Positions 47,184 through 56,490 of a DNA stretch of 64,000 nt are shown here, piece after piece. Positions within the stretch are counted from its first letter, which is position 1. Each line of letters opens with the position of its first letter. The notes beneath the pieces were generated by a model. The model was not told the origin of the DNA, did no database searches, and saw only the letters and a program-made list of their open reading frames with translations. Position numbers and translations under genes: made by a program. Origin of the DNA: a virus; the IMG/VR virus record IMGVR_UViG_3300018079_000012, positions 1-64,000 of that record. One strand, written 5' to 3'.

Positions 47184-47252
47184 CGACTGCAAAGTACGAT
47201 ACCTAATCCTTAACAAACGCGGTAAAATAGAGAAGAAGAAGAGTTTCCGAAC

Positions 47253-48956
47253 ATGCCACAAGGGATACCAGAAGGGATTTCCGGATCGCTAGGTGCTATC
47301 CTAGACGGGATAGCTAACGGTAACAACGATCAGTGGATGAAAGCCGCCGCGATCCAGATGTTGGATTATGCCCGTCAAATGGGGCAGATTTCACTGGAAC
47401 GGTATAACGAGTTAGCAGGCCCATTACGGCAAACTCTAGCAACCCAACAAGGAACAGTCGGCGGATATCTATGGGGCGGCGGAGAAGATGGCGGCGCCGG
47501 TCAAATCCCACAGTTCGGGGATCAGATGCAGCAGCAGGGCGCTGGGATACTGGATCTCTTCCGGAACCTCGGCGAGTACACTACGCCGCAGATGCAACAG
47601 GCGTACGAACAGATGTTCGGGTTGAATCAAGGCGCCGCGCGAACCGGAGATCTCGCGGGGCAAGTCTTCGCTGGCGGCGGCTGGTCGCCGTTCGGTCAAC
47701 GCGTGTTAGACCGCGCTATGGATATGGGCGAGGGCCAAGGCTGGCAGTTAGGTCAATTAGCGACGACCGGCGGAGATTTACTCGGACAATTCGGCCGGAA
47801 TCAGTTGACCAGCGGAATACAGGACAGAGCGCTGGCTGGTCTCGCGGGACAAGGTCGTACCGGAGGGATAGATGCTCTTTCGGGCGCGGGACAGAGTACT
47901 CTCGGCGGGATATTTGGGGTCGGAGGTTTGACTCCTACTGGCGCGGTAGGCGAGGGAGTAGGTCTGCAACAGCTACTTGAAGGCGGGAGAACGCCGCAGA
48001 CCCAGTATCTCGCGGACGTCGGAGCGACACAGGCCGGGCAGGAACCGTTGTTACCGATGGACGAAGCGTTGAACTTCGCCCGGCAGGAAGCGGCTCGGAA
48101 TGTCTCCGGACAACGCGAAGGCGCTATGCGCCAGATATTCGCGCGCGGTGGCGGACCAGCGGCGTTATCGCAAGGCGGAATGGGCGGGACGCAAGCGGCC
48201 GGAGTCGCGGAATTCGCCGATTACGCATTAGAAGCCGAGTCCGCTGCGATCCGAGATGCTTTGATGAAGCAACAGGGATTACAATTGCAACGACAAGAAC
48301 AAGGTACATCGATGTCGTTGAACGCGTTAGATCAGGAACGCGGCCGGATGCAGGTCGGATCATCGTTACTTGGGAACCTAGAAGACGTCGCGTCCCGGCG
48401 GTTCGGAACCGGTGCGAGTATGATGACCGATGCCGAGCGTATCGCGGCGCAGCGCGAGTTAGGTCTCGGCGGTCTGGGAATAGATTCTGGACAACTAGAG
48501 AACGCCCGGATGGGGACCGGCGGGAATTTGATGGATATTTACAATCGCTACCGACTCGGCGGATTGACGTTAGGTCAACAAGGGCTGGAAGGAATGAACC
48601 GATATGCGTTAGGCGCCGGTGGCCTTCAGAACAATCTGACTGGGACACAAAGCGCGAATCTCAATAATATCCTGAATAACATTCTCCAAGGCGGACAATT
48701 AGCTACGAATCGAGCAACGGGGATCTCTGGAGCGCAGAACACCGCATTCGGGAATCAGAATCAGTTGTACGGGCATTTACTGAACGCTTTGTCCAATACT
48801 TATAACCCGATGGCATCGATGGCTAACACAGCATTCGGCGGGTTCACGAATTCCGCGAACTTCAACCCGTTCACGCAGTACACTACGGCCCCGAGCCAAC
48901 GTGGGAATATAGCCAGTGGAGCCGGTCAGATAATTGGTATGATACCAGGGTTATAA
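47253..48956 (+). CDS. Large Gly/Gln-rich virion protein (ejection type), 567 aa
   Basis: Begins MPQGIPEGISGSLGAILDGI; Gly/Gln/Ala-rich helical repeats of the form (Q)GLG/LAGxxR (ALAGLAGQGRTGGIDALSGA). Position, size and composition match podovirus ejection/internal virion proteins that enter the host with the DNA. TAAAAT (47223-47228) with AGAAGAAGAAGAG before the ATG is a probable promoter and ribosome-binding site. Confidence 0.65.
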   Translation: MPQGIPEGISGSLGAILDGIANGNNDQWMKAAAIQMLDYARQMGQISLERYNELAGPLRQTLATQQGTVGGYLWGGGEDGGAGQIPQFGDQMQQQGAGILDLFRNLGEYTTPQMQQAYEQMFGLNQGAARTGDLAGQVFAGGGWSPFGQRVLDRAMDMGEGQGWQLGQLATTGGDLLGQFGRNQLTSGIQDRALAGLAGQGRTGGIDALSGAGQSTLGGIFGVGGLTPTGAVGEGVGLQQLLEGGRTPQTQYLADVGATQAGQEPLLPMDEALNFARQEAARNVSGQREGAMRQIFARGGGPAALSQGGMGGTQAAGVAEFADYALEAESAAIRDALMKQQGLQLQRQEQGTSMSLNALDQERGRMQVGSSLLGNLEDVASRRFGTGASMMTDAERIAAQRELGLGGLGIDSGQLENARMGTGGNLMDIYNRYRLGGLTLGQQGLEGMNRYALGAGGLQNNLTGTQSANLNNILNNILQGGQLATNRATGISGAQNTAFGNQNQLYGHLLNALSNTYNPMASMANTAFGGFTNSANFNPFTQYTTAPSQRGNIASGAGQIIGMIPGL

Positions 48957-48959
48957 AAT

Positions 48960-50567
48960 ATGCCAGACGAGACTCAAGACGATCTTTACGAACAGTTCGT
49001 TCGCGATACGATCCAAGCGACGCCGGAGAAGAAGGTCGAAGAACGTCTGAAGAAGTTATTCGGTGATAAGTGGAAAGGTTCGTCCGGGCGTCAGAAAGTT
49101 AACCGAGTCGCGGATTTCTTCGCCCAAGTGCTGGCCGGAGAAAAAGTCGGACAAGCATCAAAAACTCGTCAACGCGCGTTGGAAGAGTACAAGACAGTCG
49201 CGCCGACGTTACAGCGAGAATCGGCGGTTATGTCAGCCGAAGACCGCGCTCGTATGTCCCAAGAAACCGCTCGTGAACGTAATGAGATCGCGCGTATAAG
49301 CGCGAAAGCCTTGGAGTTTAAGAATCAATCGCACTCTTTGTACGAGCAAGGCGCATTAGCTATACAACAAGGAAATTTGCAGTTAGCACAGGAGAAGTTT
49401 GCCGAGGCAAAACGAGTACAAGAAGAACACGGACCGAAGTTATCGAATCTTTTTGAGACGTCGGAGTATATGCGACGTCTAGAAGCGACCGATCCAGCCA
49501 AAGCTAAAGCGTTACGCGATAGTTTCATCGATTTATCAGGAATTCAAATGATAACTCGGGGCGGTGGAAGTCAAGGCGGGACGACGGTTACATCTGGACA
49601 ACAGTTTCTTCCGCCGGTACAAGATCGTCAAGGGAAGTGGCATTTCTTCAAAGCGGACAGGGAAAGTACCTCCGTTAGAACCCCTAGCAGCGGCGGAAAT
49701 ATCGCGGAAAAACTGCAACTGCTAGAACAAATGAAACAGCTCGGCCCGTACCAAGGAGGGGTTGGGCAACAAACGCCTCAAGCAGCGCCGCAACAGGCAC
49801 CAACGTTACCTATGGGTCCGCAGCAACCGATGCAAGCGCCCGGACCGCAAGGCGTTCTACAACAAATGATCCGGCCACCAGCGCCTATAGGTCCGCAACA
49901 GTCTCAAGCCGGACCCGGACCCGCGCGCGGTGTCCGTGAAGTTATGACTCTGCCTGAGGAATTTTCGCGTACTACACAAGAAACACAAGGTAAGAACTTA
50001 GCAGCGGACCGCGAGATGCGAATCTCCGGACTCGCACGATCTCTACCGGGCTGGTACGCATCTGGCGCATTAGACGACTTCGTTGGGACGCCGGAAGGGT
50101 GGGCAGAAGGACTTAGAAAGAAATTCGGTACGAGTAACGAAGAGATCCAGACTCTCGACTGGGTCGTGACTAAAGGTGTGCCTTCGGAAGTCAATGAGTC
50201 GTCGGGTTTGCAGTTCTCTATAAAAGAAGTAGAAATGGCACAACGATACTGGCCGAATATCACCGATCATCCGAGATCGATTATGCAACGGATGAATATG
50301 ATTAACTTCTCGGTTCAGGGTAACCGATATATGCGAGAACTCGGGTTGACACCGCGACAACGCGATCTATTAGCTGGCGAATGGTTCAAGGAAATGGCTG
50401 CGCAGTCGAAGCGTATAACCTCGATGTCCGAGACCGCGCGCGGAACTACTAACTGGAAGAACGCCGTACCGACTAACGTCGATATGGACCCGAGGATAGT
50501 AGTGGCTAAAGCGTTACGGAAGGCTAGATCCGCGAATCCTTCCGAGTTTCCTTTGAGGAATAGATAA
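48960..50567 (+). CDS. Large virion protein (ejection type), 535 aa
   Basis: Charged helical N-terminal half (FVRDTIQATPEKKVEERLKK; LQRESAVMSAEDRARMSQET), a Pro/Gln-rich centre (QAPTLPMGPQQPMQAPGPQG) and a structured C-terminal part (RYWPNITDHPRSIMQRMNMI). Follows the 567-aa protein by 3 bases; likely part of the same ejectosome. Confidence 0.65.
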   Translation: MPDETQDDLYEQFVRDTIQATPEKKVEERLKKLFGDKWKGSSGRQKVNRVADFFAQVLAGEKVGQASKTRQRALEEYKTVAPTLQRESAVMSAEDRARMSQETARERNEIARISAKALEFKNQSHSLYEQGALAIQQGNLQLAQEKFAEAKRVQEEHGPKLSNLFETSEYMRRLEATDPAKAKALRDSFIDLSGIQMITRGGGSQGGTTVTSGQQFLPPVQDRQGKWHFFKADRESTSVRTPSSGGNIAEKLQLLEQMKQLGPYQGGVGQQTPQAAPQQAPTLPMGPQQPMQAPGPQGVLQQMIRPPAPIGPQQSQAGPGPARGVREVMTLPEEFSRTTQETQGKNLAADREMRISGLARSLPGWYASGALDDFVGTPEGWAEGLRKKFGTSNEEIQTLDWVVTKGVPSEVNESSGLQFSIKEVEMAQRYWPNITDHPRSIMQRMNMINFSVQGNRYMRELGLTPRQRDLLAGEWFKEMAAQSKRITSMSETARGTTNWKNAVPTNVDMDPRIVVAKALRKARSANPSEFPLRNR

Positions 50568-50568
50568 C

Positions 50569-52575
50569 GTGCCCCAAACTCCACAAAAACGAGAACGCGA
50601 CGAGTTAGACGAGATACTCGATAAGTATGGCGCGACTGAAGATCCTCGTGACCGAGAGGCGGTACGGAAGGTATACAAAGAAGACATAGGGAAAGCTGCG
50701 TCGCCGACAGTATTCCGGAAGCCTGGAGAAGAAGACTCGGATACCGGTGCTGGCGGTGGGATACGCGCTAAGACCGCTGAAGATATGATTAAGGAGTTTG
50801 TCTCGCGCGGGTTAGACGTGGCCGCAGGTGCGGTTGGAGGACCAACGTCGGCAGGAGTCGCGGCCCTCGCTCCTGAAGTCATGCGTATGTTATTCTCGTC
50901 ACAGAAACCGCCAGAGTACACGTCGCCCGAGAACGCCGCGTCGCTAACTTCTCTCCTGACTAACCTCGCGACTAAAGCGTCGCCGTTAGGACGAGCGACA
51001 GGTCCAGCGCCGTTAATCCTGAAAGGAATGATAGAAGGTGCGGCGCCCGGAGCCGCTTACGTCGCGGAGTCAGAACGCGAAGGACAACCGTTAACTGGCG
51101 CTTCGAAGGCGTTTGCACTAGGATTCCCTACGGCTATGGGGGGTATTGGCGGCCAAGTAGGCGCGAGTACGTACAAACGCGCGACTAAAGGTCCGGCGGC
51201 ATTATCGACGCAAGGTCCGGAGCGTGTAATGTCCGGCGAGTTAATGGAACAAGTACTTCCGGCGGTCACTGAAGCGCGTACGATGCTGGAGAGTTTGGAG
51301 AAACGTTCTAAAATCGCGTCTGGCGGATTCCAACGCTTGAAAGATCTGAAGTCTGAGGCCGCTGCGAATTTACCGGGAACGCAACAGACTCAAAACGCCG
51401 CTGCTGGATCGGCACAGTTAGCAGAATCTTCATTGGCGACAGCGCGGCAACAGAGAGACCTATTACGCGCGCAGTTAGTCGATACTAAGCGAGATCTGAA
51501 GTTATTACCGGTAGAAGAGAAGAAGTTAAAGTCCGAGTACGCAGGACTAGAAGGTTCGAATCCCGCATCTATGACCGAACGAGCCAAGAATTCCCGACGG
51601 ATGCAGAAGATCGGAGAACGCCTAGGACAGATCGACGAAGAGAAAGCGACTTTGATCTCCAGGTCGGCGGAGTTAGAGAAACGAGTTATGGCTACGACGC
51701 CACAGATAGAACAATTGCAGACGGCGGCGAGGTCAGCACGGAGTACTTCCAAAATCGCGCTGGAGAACTGGGAGACGATCAAGAACAACGACGCGGCGAT
51801 TACGTCAGTCGTCGGCGATATTGACGCGCGGACTGGCTGGAAGTACGCGACTCTCAGCGCAGAAGATAAAACTTTGATCCGAAAGATGGCGTCGGAGTCT
51901 CCAAACGCTATGATCGATACTACGATTGGTGCTGCTATGTCCGGTAGAGTTAAAGCCGGAGAAGAACCGGCGCTGAACTGGGTTAGATCGATGAACAGAG
52001 TTCTTAACGACGATGAAAAGTCCGCGATGCGTACGATAGTCGCGAAACGCCTAGTCGGAGAAGCATACGACCAAACGAGTGCGAAATTCGGTTCGTTCGG
52101 GGTTACTAAAGGCAGCGAGGGCGCATTTACTCCCAGCGGTTTATCACGTATCGGTGAGACCGCGACGAACGAATTATTCGACTCGCCGAACGCTTACAAG
52201 AATCTTATGGCGTTGTCTCGAAATCTGCACGAGGCTAATAAGCCCGGTCTCAAGTTAGCTTGGTTCGGTAAAGGTGGTACGTTGCTCGGCGGCATGGCGA
52301 TGTTCTTTTGGGGCGCGCGGTTCGCCGGACAGAACCCCGGTTTATTCGGTGGTGCGGCAGCAGCCGGGGCGTTGATCGCCGGTAAAATCGGGTGGGATAA
52401 GTTCGTCGATGCCGTAGTTAGGAAAGCGCACGCGGACCCCAGTAAAGCGTTGTTCCAGTCTCTAGAGAACCGAATGCTTATGCCCGCGAAGGGCGTTACC
52501 GGATCGACGTTAGGCCAAGCGGTCGCGGAGCCGATGGTTCGTGCGAAAACTCGTCAAGAACCCGTCGTTCAGTAG
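50569..52575 (+). CDS. Large virion protein with hydrophobic end, 668 aa (GTG start)
   Basis: Long central coiled coil (EKRSKIASGGFQRLKDLKSE; LLRAQLVDTKRDLKLLPVEE; MTERAKNSRRMQKIGERLGQ) and a C-terminal hydrophobic/Gly segment (GTLLGGMAMFFWGARFAG...GAAAAGALIAGKIGW) that could enter the membrane. Third of three giant helical proteins at the end of the virion arm, probably ejected to form a channel. Convergent with the minus-strand replication arm (stop 52575, next stop 52576). Confidence 0.65.
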   Translation: MPQTPQKRERDELDEILDKYGATEDPRDREAVRKVYKEDIGKAASPTVFRKPGEEDSDTGAGGGIRAKTAEDMIKEFVSRGLDVAAGAVGGPTSAGVAALAPEVMRMLFSSQKPPEYTSPENAASLTSLLTNLATKASPLGRATGPAPLILKGMIEGAAPGAAYVAESEREGQPLTGASKAFALGFPTAMGGIGGQVGASTYKRATKGPAALSTQGPERVMSGELMEQVLPAVTEARTMLESLEKRSKIASGGFQRLKDLKSEAAANLPGTQQTQNAAAGSAQLAESSLATARQQRDLLRAQLVDTKRDLKLLPVEEKKLKSEYAGLEGSNPASMTERAKNSRRMQKIGERLGQIDEEKATLISRSAELEKRVMATTPQIEQLQTAARSARSTSKIALENWETIKNNDAAITSVVGDIDARTGWKYATLSAEDKTLIRKMASESPNAMIDTTIGAAMSGRVKAGEEPALNWVRSMNRVLNDDEKSAMRTIVAKRLVGEAYDQTSAKFGSFGVTKGSEGAFTPSGLSRIGETATNELFDSPNAYKNLMALSRNLHEANKPGLKLAWFGKGGTLLGGMAMFFWGARFAGQNPGLFGGAAAAGALIAGKIGWDKFVDAVVRKAHADPSKALFQSLENRMLMPAKGVTGSTLGQAVAEPMVRAKTRQEPVVQ

Positions 52576-53415
52576 TCACCCTGCTATCACGCCCTGATCG
52601 ACTTCTTTCTCGAATCTCACACGGAGATCGTTGAGTTGATTGACTGTGAAAATCAATTCTCGAACTGGAGCTTCTCCGTGCCGCGATATCCACCGCGTTC
52701 TAATCCGCCACGCTTCGTGTGAACAGCCCGACATCTGCGGTAAACGCATCATCGTGGCCAGCGTATCCATATCTCCGTACCAGTTCGACGAACCTCGGAA
52801 GTTGTACGGATCTAAACGGTCGAACGTCCACCGAGGGTCACGCGACGGTTTGCCAAAGTGGTGCGAGATTATCACCGATAGATCTAGATCCCTATAGTCC
52901 GAGATCAGATGATCGATATTCAAGAGTAGACGGGCGATCTCGGTATTCGAATTCTCGTCCGAGGTATGGAACTTACTAATCGGGTCCAGGATTAGAACGT
53001 TCGGCCGGACTTGATCGACTAGACGCGCGATAATACCGCGTCCCTCTGGAGTATCAAACTTCATCTCCGGGTGCTTCGACGACCACCAGAGGTTTTCGGC
53101 GAGACATTCGACCGGGTGACCGGCGAAGATTTTCCGCGCGCGCGCTTGCAGACCGTACGCGCCGAGTTCTTGGTCGAGAAGCAGAACACGCGCGGGATCG
53201 CGGACGGAGAACTTCGGGTAACCGAAGGGAACGTCGGCGGACGACAGCGCGCGCGCGAGTTCTAGGACTAACAACGACTTCCCGATCTTCGCTTCTCCAC
53301 CGAACATCAGTTTCCCCGACCGTGGGAGTACCGATGGATATATCCAGCACGGGGTATCTGGGATCGGCGCCGCGATCAGATCAGAGAGTGAACGTGCGAC
53401 TAACGGGTTATCCAT
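52576..53415 (-). CDS. RepA/AAA_25-like ATPase, 279 aa
   Basis: Walker A GGEAKIGKSLLVLELARAL (residues about 37-55), Walker B-type VLILDPISKF and sensor motif SVIISHHFGK, as in RepA/RSF1010-type hexameric ATPases and phage replication helicases. ATG 53415 (MDNPLVARSLSDL) is preferred over 53433; it overlaps the upstream gene by 8 bases. Probable replicative helicase or helicase-loader role next to the polymerase operon. Confidence 0.8.
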   Translation of the reverse strand: MDNPLVARSLSDLIAAPIPDTPCWIYPSVLPRSGKLMFGGEAKIGKSLLVLELARALSSADVPFGYPKFSVRDPARVLLLDQELGAYGLQARARKIFAGHPVECLAENLWWSSKHPEMKFDTPEGRGIIARLVDQVRPNVLILDPISKFHTSDENSNTEIARLLLNIDHLISDYRDLDLSVIISHHFGKPSRDPRWTFDRLDPYNFRGSSNWYGDMDTLATMMRLPQMSGCSHEAWRIRTRWISRHGEAPVRELIFTVNQLNDLRVRFEKEVDQGVIAG

Positions 53416-53761
53416 TCGCCGTCGTGGTATCAACGGACGACGGGTTCACCCGAGGACGTAATAAGGAACTTAGGAAGTCTTTGGCTTTGTCTAGCTTCGA
53501 GGGTTCCGGTGGAATAGGAATAATCTCTTCTAGACGACTCCCGACCGACTCATTCTCCGGAGTCCTTAACGACTGTTTCGCCGCGACCATTGCGAGGGCA
53601 GCGAAATAACACCAGTCCGCAGATTCCAACGACGGACCGTAATGGAATAGATCCTCTACAAAGCGATTAAAAGTAACAGGGTTATTTGCTGCCAACATAT
53701 CACTGTGCTGCTCAACAACCTCGGCTAAGATATTCGAGTCTAGTTTATCGTACTCAGGCAT
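53408..53761 (-). CDS. Hypothetical protein, 117 aa
   Basis: MPEYDKLDSNILAEVVEQHS...; helical; possibly a replication accessory by position. No family recognised. Confidence 0.6.
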   Translation of the reverse strand: MPEYDKLDSNILAEVVEQHSDMLAANNPVTFNRFVEDLFHYGPSLESADWCYFAALAMVAAKQSLRTPENESVGSRLEEIIPIPPEPSKLDKAKDFLSSLLRPRVNPSSVDTTTANG

Positions 53762-53770
53762 ACAGCTCCT

Positions 53771-54172
53771 TTATTTCTTCCGTTTCCGACTTCGGCGGAA
53801 TTTCACTCCCGCTAAATCCATAGTCTTCTCCCAGAGGTCGGGCGGAATACCGCGAACCTCTAAATCGAACCCGCCATCGCCAGACCAGAACGCCTCGGCT
53901 TTCGGCGCCAGTAGATTCTTAGCTTTCACTAGATGTTTAACTTCGCCCAACTTCATCCAACACAATCGACCGGAGTCGAAGTACAGATGGCCGTTTTTTC
54001 CTGGTAAATAGGAATCGCCACACTCGTCTAATAACAACGTCGTTCGGTACTTAGCTGCAAACTCCTCTTCCGACCTCGGAATACGGTCGGCGGGTACTTG
54101 ACGTTTCCTAGAAGGCGTTATTTTGCTCGATCCCTTGGAAGCCATTGCAGACAAAGCAGTTAGAGATTTCAT
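53771..54172 (-). CDS. Hypothetical basic protein, 133 aa
   Basis: Basic ends (KITPSRKRQ; FRRSRKRKK) around a globular middle (YRTTLLLDECGDSYLPGKNG). Ends 10 bases before the next gene. Internal ATG at codon 10 is an alternative start. A DNA-binding accessory is possible by charge only. Confidence 0.55.
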   Translation of the reverse strand: MKSLTALSAMASKGSSKITPSRKRQVPADRIPRSEEEFAAKYRTTLLLDECGDSYLPGKNGHLYFDSGRLCWMKLGEVKHLVKAKNLLAPKAEAFWSGDGGFDLEVRGIPPDLWEKTMDLAGVKFRRSRKRKK

Positions 54173-54195
54173 AGGTTTTGTTTGTTTTCAACAAC

Positions 54196-54417
54196 TTACG
54201 AAATTGTCTCGTCGTTGTCCAGGAGCGGGTCTACGAACACACCATCTTCATACCGGCGCCAAGGAGCTTTCCCACGGTCGGCGAAGTGTTGTTCTTGGCA
54301 TCCGCCGTAGGTCAAATGACCCTCTAACGACGCGAGGTTATGGAAGCCTTCGGAGCAGTAACGGCAGATCCAATTTTCATATCTGGACGTCGGGAGTGTA
54401 TCTTCGTAGTCAGACAT
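54196..54417 (-). CDS. C2H2-like zinc-finger protein, 73 aa
   Basis: ICRYCSEGFHNLASLEGHLT, then YGGC and EQHF: CxxC-(x12)-H...C/H spacing like a classical zinc finger. Likely zinc-binding; may contact DNA. Stop overlaps nothing; 1 base from the next stop. Confidence 0.6.
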   Translation of the reverse strand: MSDYEDTLPTSRYENWICRYCSEGFHNLASLEGHLTYGGCQEQHFADRGKAPWRRYEDGVFVDPLLDNDETIS

Positions 54418-54801
54418 TTAGATCTCCTTGTTCTTAGCTTTCAGCACTTCGAAAAGATACCCAGAGGCATTAAAGATCACCGCACAGAGACTCTCTTCCA
54501 GGTCTTCCGTCTCCGGTACCCCACGATGCGCCTTCCACCATGCCATCAGGTGCCGAACAGCGGACTTCATGTATGCGTTCCTTGGAATACCTTTCTGCCA
54601 ATTATCCCCGTCGCGCAGATTGCCGTCGGATTGTACCCGGTGTTTATGAAGGTACTGTGCGTACCGTTCGAGAACTGCTGGCGACAGGAACGCTTCATAA
54701 TCTAGCTTCCCGATTTCAGCGTTCCGAGTCGCGCCTGTGTCGAATTTTCTAACTCCGGGACGTTCACACGGAGGTAGATCCTCTGCGCTTAGAGTTAGCA
54801 T
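54418..54801 (-). CDS. dATP/dGTP diphosphohydrolase-like protein (DUF5664 type), 127 aa
   Basis: FDTGATRNAEIGKLDYEAFL (residues about 20-39), LERYAQYLHKHRVQSDG, DNWQKGIP and VRHLMAWWKAHRG follow the motif order of the phage/bacterial DUF5664 dATP/dGTP diphosphohydrolase family (GATR...GK.DY...SP; DNWxKG; RH). Would trim purine dNTP pools or act in modified-nucleotide pathways. Family call from recollection. Confidence 0.7.
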   Translation of the reverse strand: MLTLSAEDLPPCERPGVRKFDTGATRNAEIGKLDYEAFLSPAVLERYAQYLHKHRVQSDGNLRDGDNWQKGIPRNAYMKSAVRHLMAWWKAHRGVPETEDLEESLCAVIFNASGYLFEVLKAKNKEI

Positions 54802-54804
54802 CGT

Positions 54805-55038
54805 CTACGTCTCCTTCATACTAAAAAGATAATACACTAACGGCATAATCTTCGTCGGCCACGTGTGCCAAGACAAATCTTGATTCTTTGAGAATTTGTT
54901 CGTCCTTTTCAACGCTTTTCGTGCGGCGACGAGAGTGGGAAACACGGTTATGTTGTCTCCAAAGTACAACAAGTGCTTCTCAACATCCTTATTCCAAAAT
55001 AACTCCAACGGTCCTTCTTCTCTACAAACTACGAACAT
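54805..55038 (-). CDS. Hypothetical protein, 77 aa
   Basis: MFVVCREEGPLELFWNKDVE..., with LVAARKALKRTNKFSKNQ. No family recognised; ends 3 bases before the next gene's start. Confidence 0.6.
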   Translation of the reverse strand: MFVVCREEGPLELFWNKDVEKHLLYFGDNITVFPTLVAARKALKRTNKFSKNQDLSWHTWPTKIMPLVYYLFSMKET

Positions 55039-55039
55039 A

Positions 55040-55882
55040 CTATTTCTCCTTTCCGTAACGTTTTCCGTTAACCGTGAATTGCGATCTGTTGATAACTACG
55101 ACTTGATCGGTAAATTCGCCGTCCGGCCAGAACCATCCATATAGAAACCCGTGCATAAAGTTCGACGGTGCGAATTTGGTGTAGTATGGGTCGCGCGAGG
55201 CCAGTGCAGGTACTATTATACCGGTGTGATAGTCTTGCTTATCAACCGGTGATTTCAGAGTAAACGCGTCGTAGGTATGTACATGACCAGCGCGGATGTT
55301 CTTGTTGTACGCCGTAACCAGAGTACGCGCAGGCGACTTGTACTGTTGACTCTTGAGAATCACGTCGCCGTGAACGAAGTATAGTTTTCCCCTCTTCGTG
55401 CCATAGGACAGTTGGTACATTTCTCCTTGTGATACAGTCTCGGCCCATTGGCCCTTCAAGTATGACTGCGGCTCCACCATCCCTTCAAGACCTGGATTCT
55501 CGTCTACTAACCCGTGTATCCAAGCCTCATGATTTCCGTCCATCCAAATCGTCCGGGGGATTTTGATAAGCGTATTTCCGAATAAGTCTTGGAACTTGTC
55601 GAGTTCGTTCTTCAACCGGAAACCTTCTACGAGACGCGGTTTGCCTTTCAACCAATGACTCACCGGCCCGCAGTTGATCTGGTCACCGCCGAGGATTAAA
55701 ACGTCCGGAGCGAAGTCGTTAACAAAATCCAACGTCGCGTGGATCGCCGGTTCGTTATGCGTCGGCCGCTTTACTAGCTCCCCGCCGACCCTCGCCCACT
55801 CCCAGCCGACGTGGATATCGAATAACGCGACGAAGCGTGTAGCGGTGGACGACAGCGGTTCCTTACGTACAGACTTGGACAT
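55040..55882 (-). CDS. Calcineurin-like metallophosphoesterase, 280 aa
   Basis: Motifs FDIHVG (DxH), LGGDQINC (GGD), MDGNHEAW (GNHE), FVHGDVI and RAGHVHTYD (GHVH) are all present in order. Longer than the 2.3-2.9 kb phosphoesterase and of the phage exonuclease/phosphatase type. Substrate unknown; located in the replication arm, so DNA-end processing is plausible. Confidence 0.85.
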   Translation of the reverse strand: MSKSVRKEPLSSTATRFVALFDIHVGWEWARVGGELVKRPTHNEPAIHATLDFVNDFAPDVLILGGDQINCGPVSHWLKGKPRLVEGFRLKNELDKFQDLFGNTLIKIPRTIWMDGNHEAWIHGLVDENPGLEGMVEPQSYLKGQWAETVSQGEMYQLSYGTKRGKLYFVHGDVILKSQQYKSPARTLVTAYNKNIRAGHVHTYDAFTLKSPVDKQDYHTGIIVPALASRDPYYTKFAPSNFMHGFLYGWFWPDGEFTDQVVVINRSQFTVNGKRYGKEK

Positions 55883-55895
55883 GTAGACTCCTTAA

Positions 55896-56486
55896 CTACT
55901 TTTTAACACGTGGCGCCGAATTCACAATCGATGAGAACCAATCGGTGATATTCGCCGCCGTCCGAAAGATAAACGACATATACCCGATCATGACTCGTTG
56001 CTGCGAGGGGTCTGGCGACTTAGCGATATCGCTGGGACACATGACGGACTCTGGCGTCATCGAGAGCAGATTTTTACCGCTGGGGTTTTCATAAACCAGA
56101 AACTCTCCGGTACTTGCGCGTAGCTCGAACTTCCGGTTCTCCGTCGTAATCGTAGTCTTATCGCAGATCCGCCCGCCGAGGTTCGTTAACTCCCGAACGG
56201 CGGTCCACAGTCTCGCTTGAGTAGCGATTTGGGTCACTGGAGCAACGTCTTTAGCCGATATCGCGCGTTCGCCGGACTTGGATTTCCGCGTTACTATCTC
56301 TCTCTCGAAGTCTACCGTGTACTCAGCGTCCGAACCGACGATCTTTTCATCCTCGTCGTGGAGAACAGTTTCCCACGTGAACAACTGAGACTCGGCTTCC
56401 GATAGGGTCACGTGGTCGATGCCTAAATGTGTATCGGCAGCGATAAGTATCCCGAACAGTGTTAACGGTATCAATAATCTACGCAT
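55896..56486 (-). CDS. Secreted/periplasmic hypothetical protein, 196 aa
   Basis: Signal-type N-terminus MRRLLIPLTLFGILIAADTH; mature part mixed alpha/beta with KTTITTENRKFELRASTGEF and TPESVMCPSDIAKSPDPSQQ. An exported phage protein outside the lysis module may act in superinfection exclusion or host interaction; no family recognised. Confidence 0.6.
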   Translation of the reverse strand: MRRLLIPLTLFGILIAADTHLGIDHVTLSEAESQLFTWETVLHDEDEKIVGSDAEYTVDFEREIVTRKSKSGERAISAKDVAPVTQIATQARLWTAVRELTNLGGRICDKTTITTENRKFELRASTGEFLVYENPSGKNLLSMTPESVMCPSDIAKSPDPSQQRVMIGYMSFIFRTAANITDWFSSIVNSAPRVKK

Positions 56487-56490
56487 CTCG

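Noticed and set aside
34483-47200. Identical 14-mer ATCGTACTTTGCAG at 34483 (+) and 47187-47200 (-), and other CTTTGCA sites at gene ends
   Set aside because: About this many 14-base matches are expected by chance in 64 kb on two strands, and no common spacing to a second box was found.
51560-51580. GGTTCGAATCCC, a tRNA T-loop look-alike
   Set aside because: Inside the frame of a virion protein (EGSNPAS) with no other tRNA elements near it.
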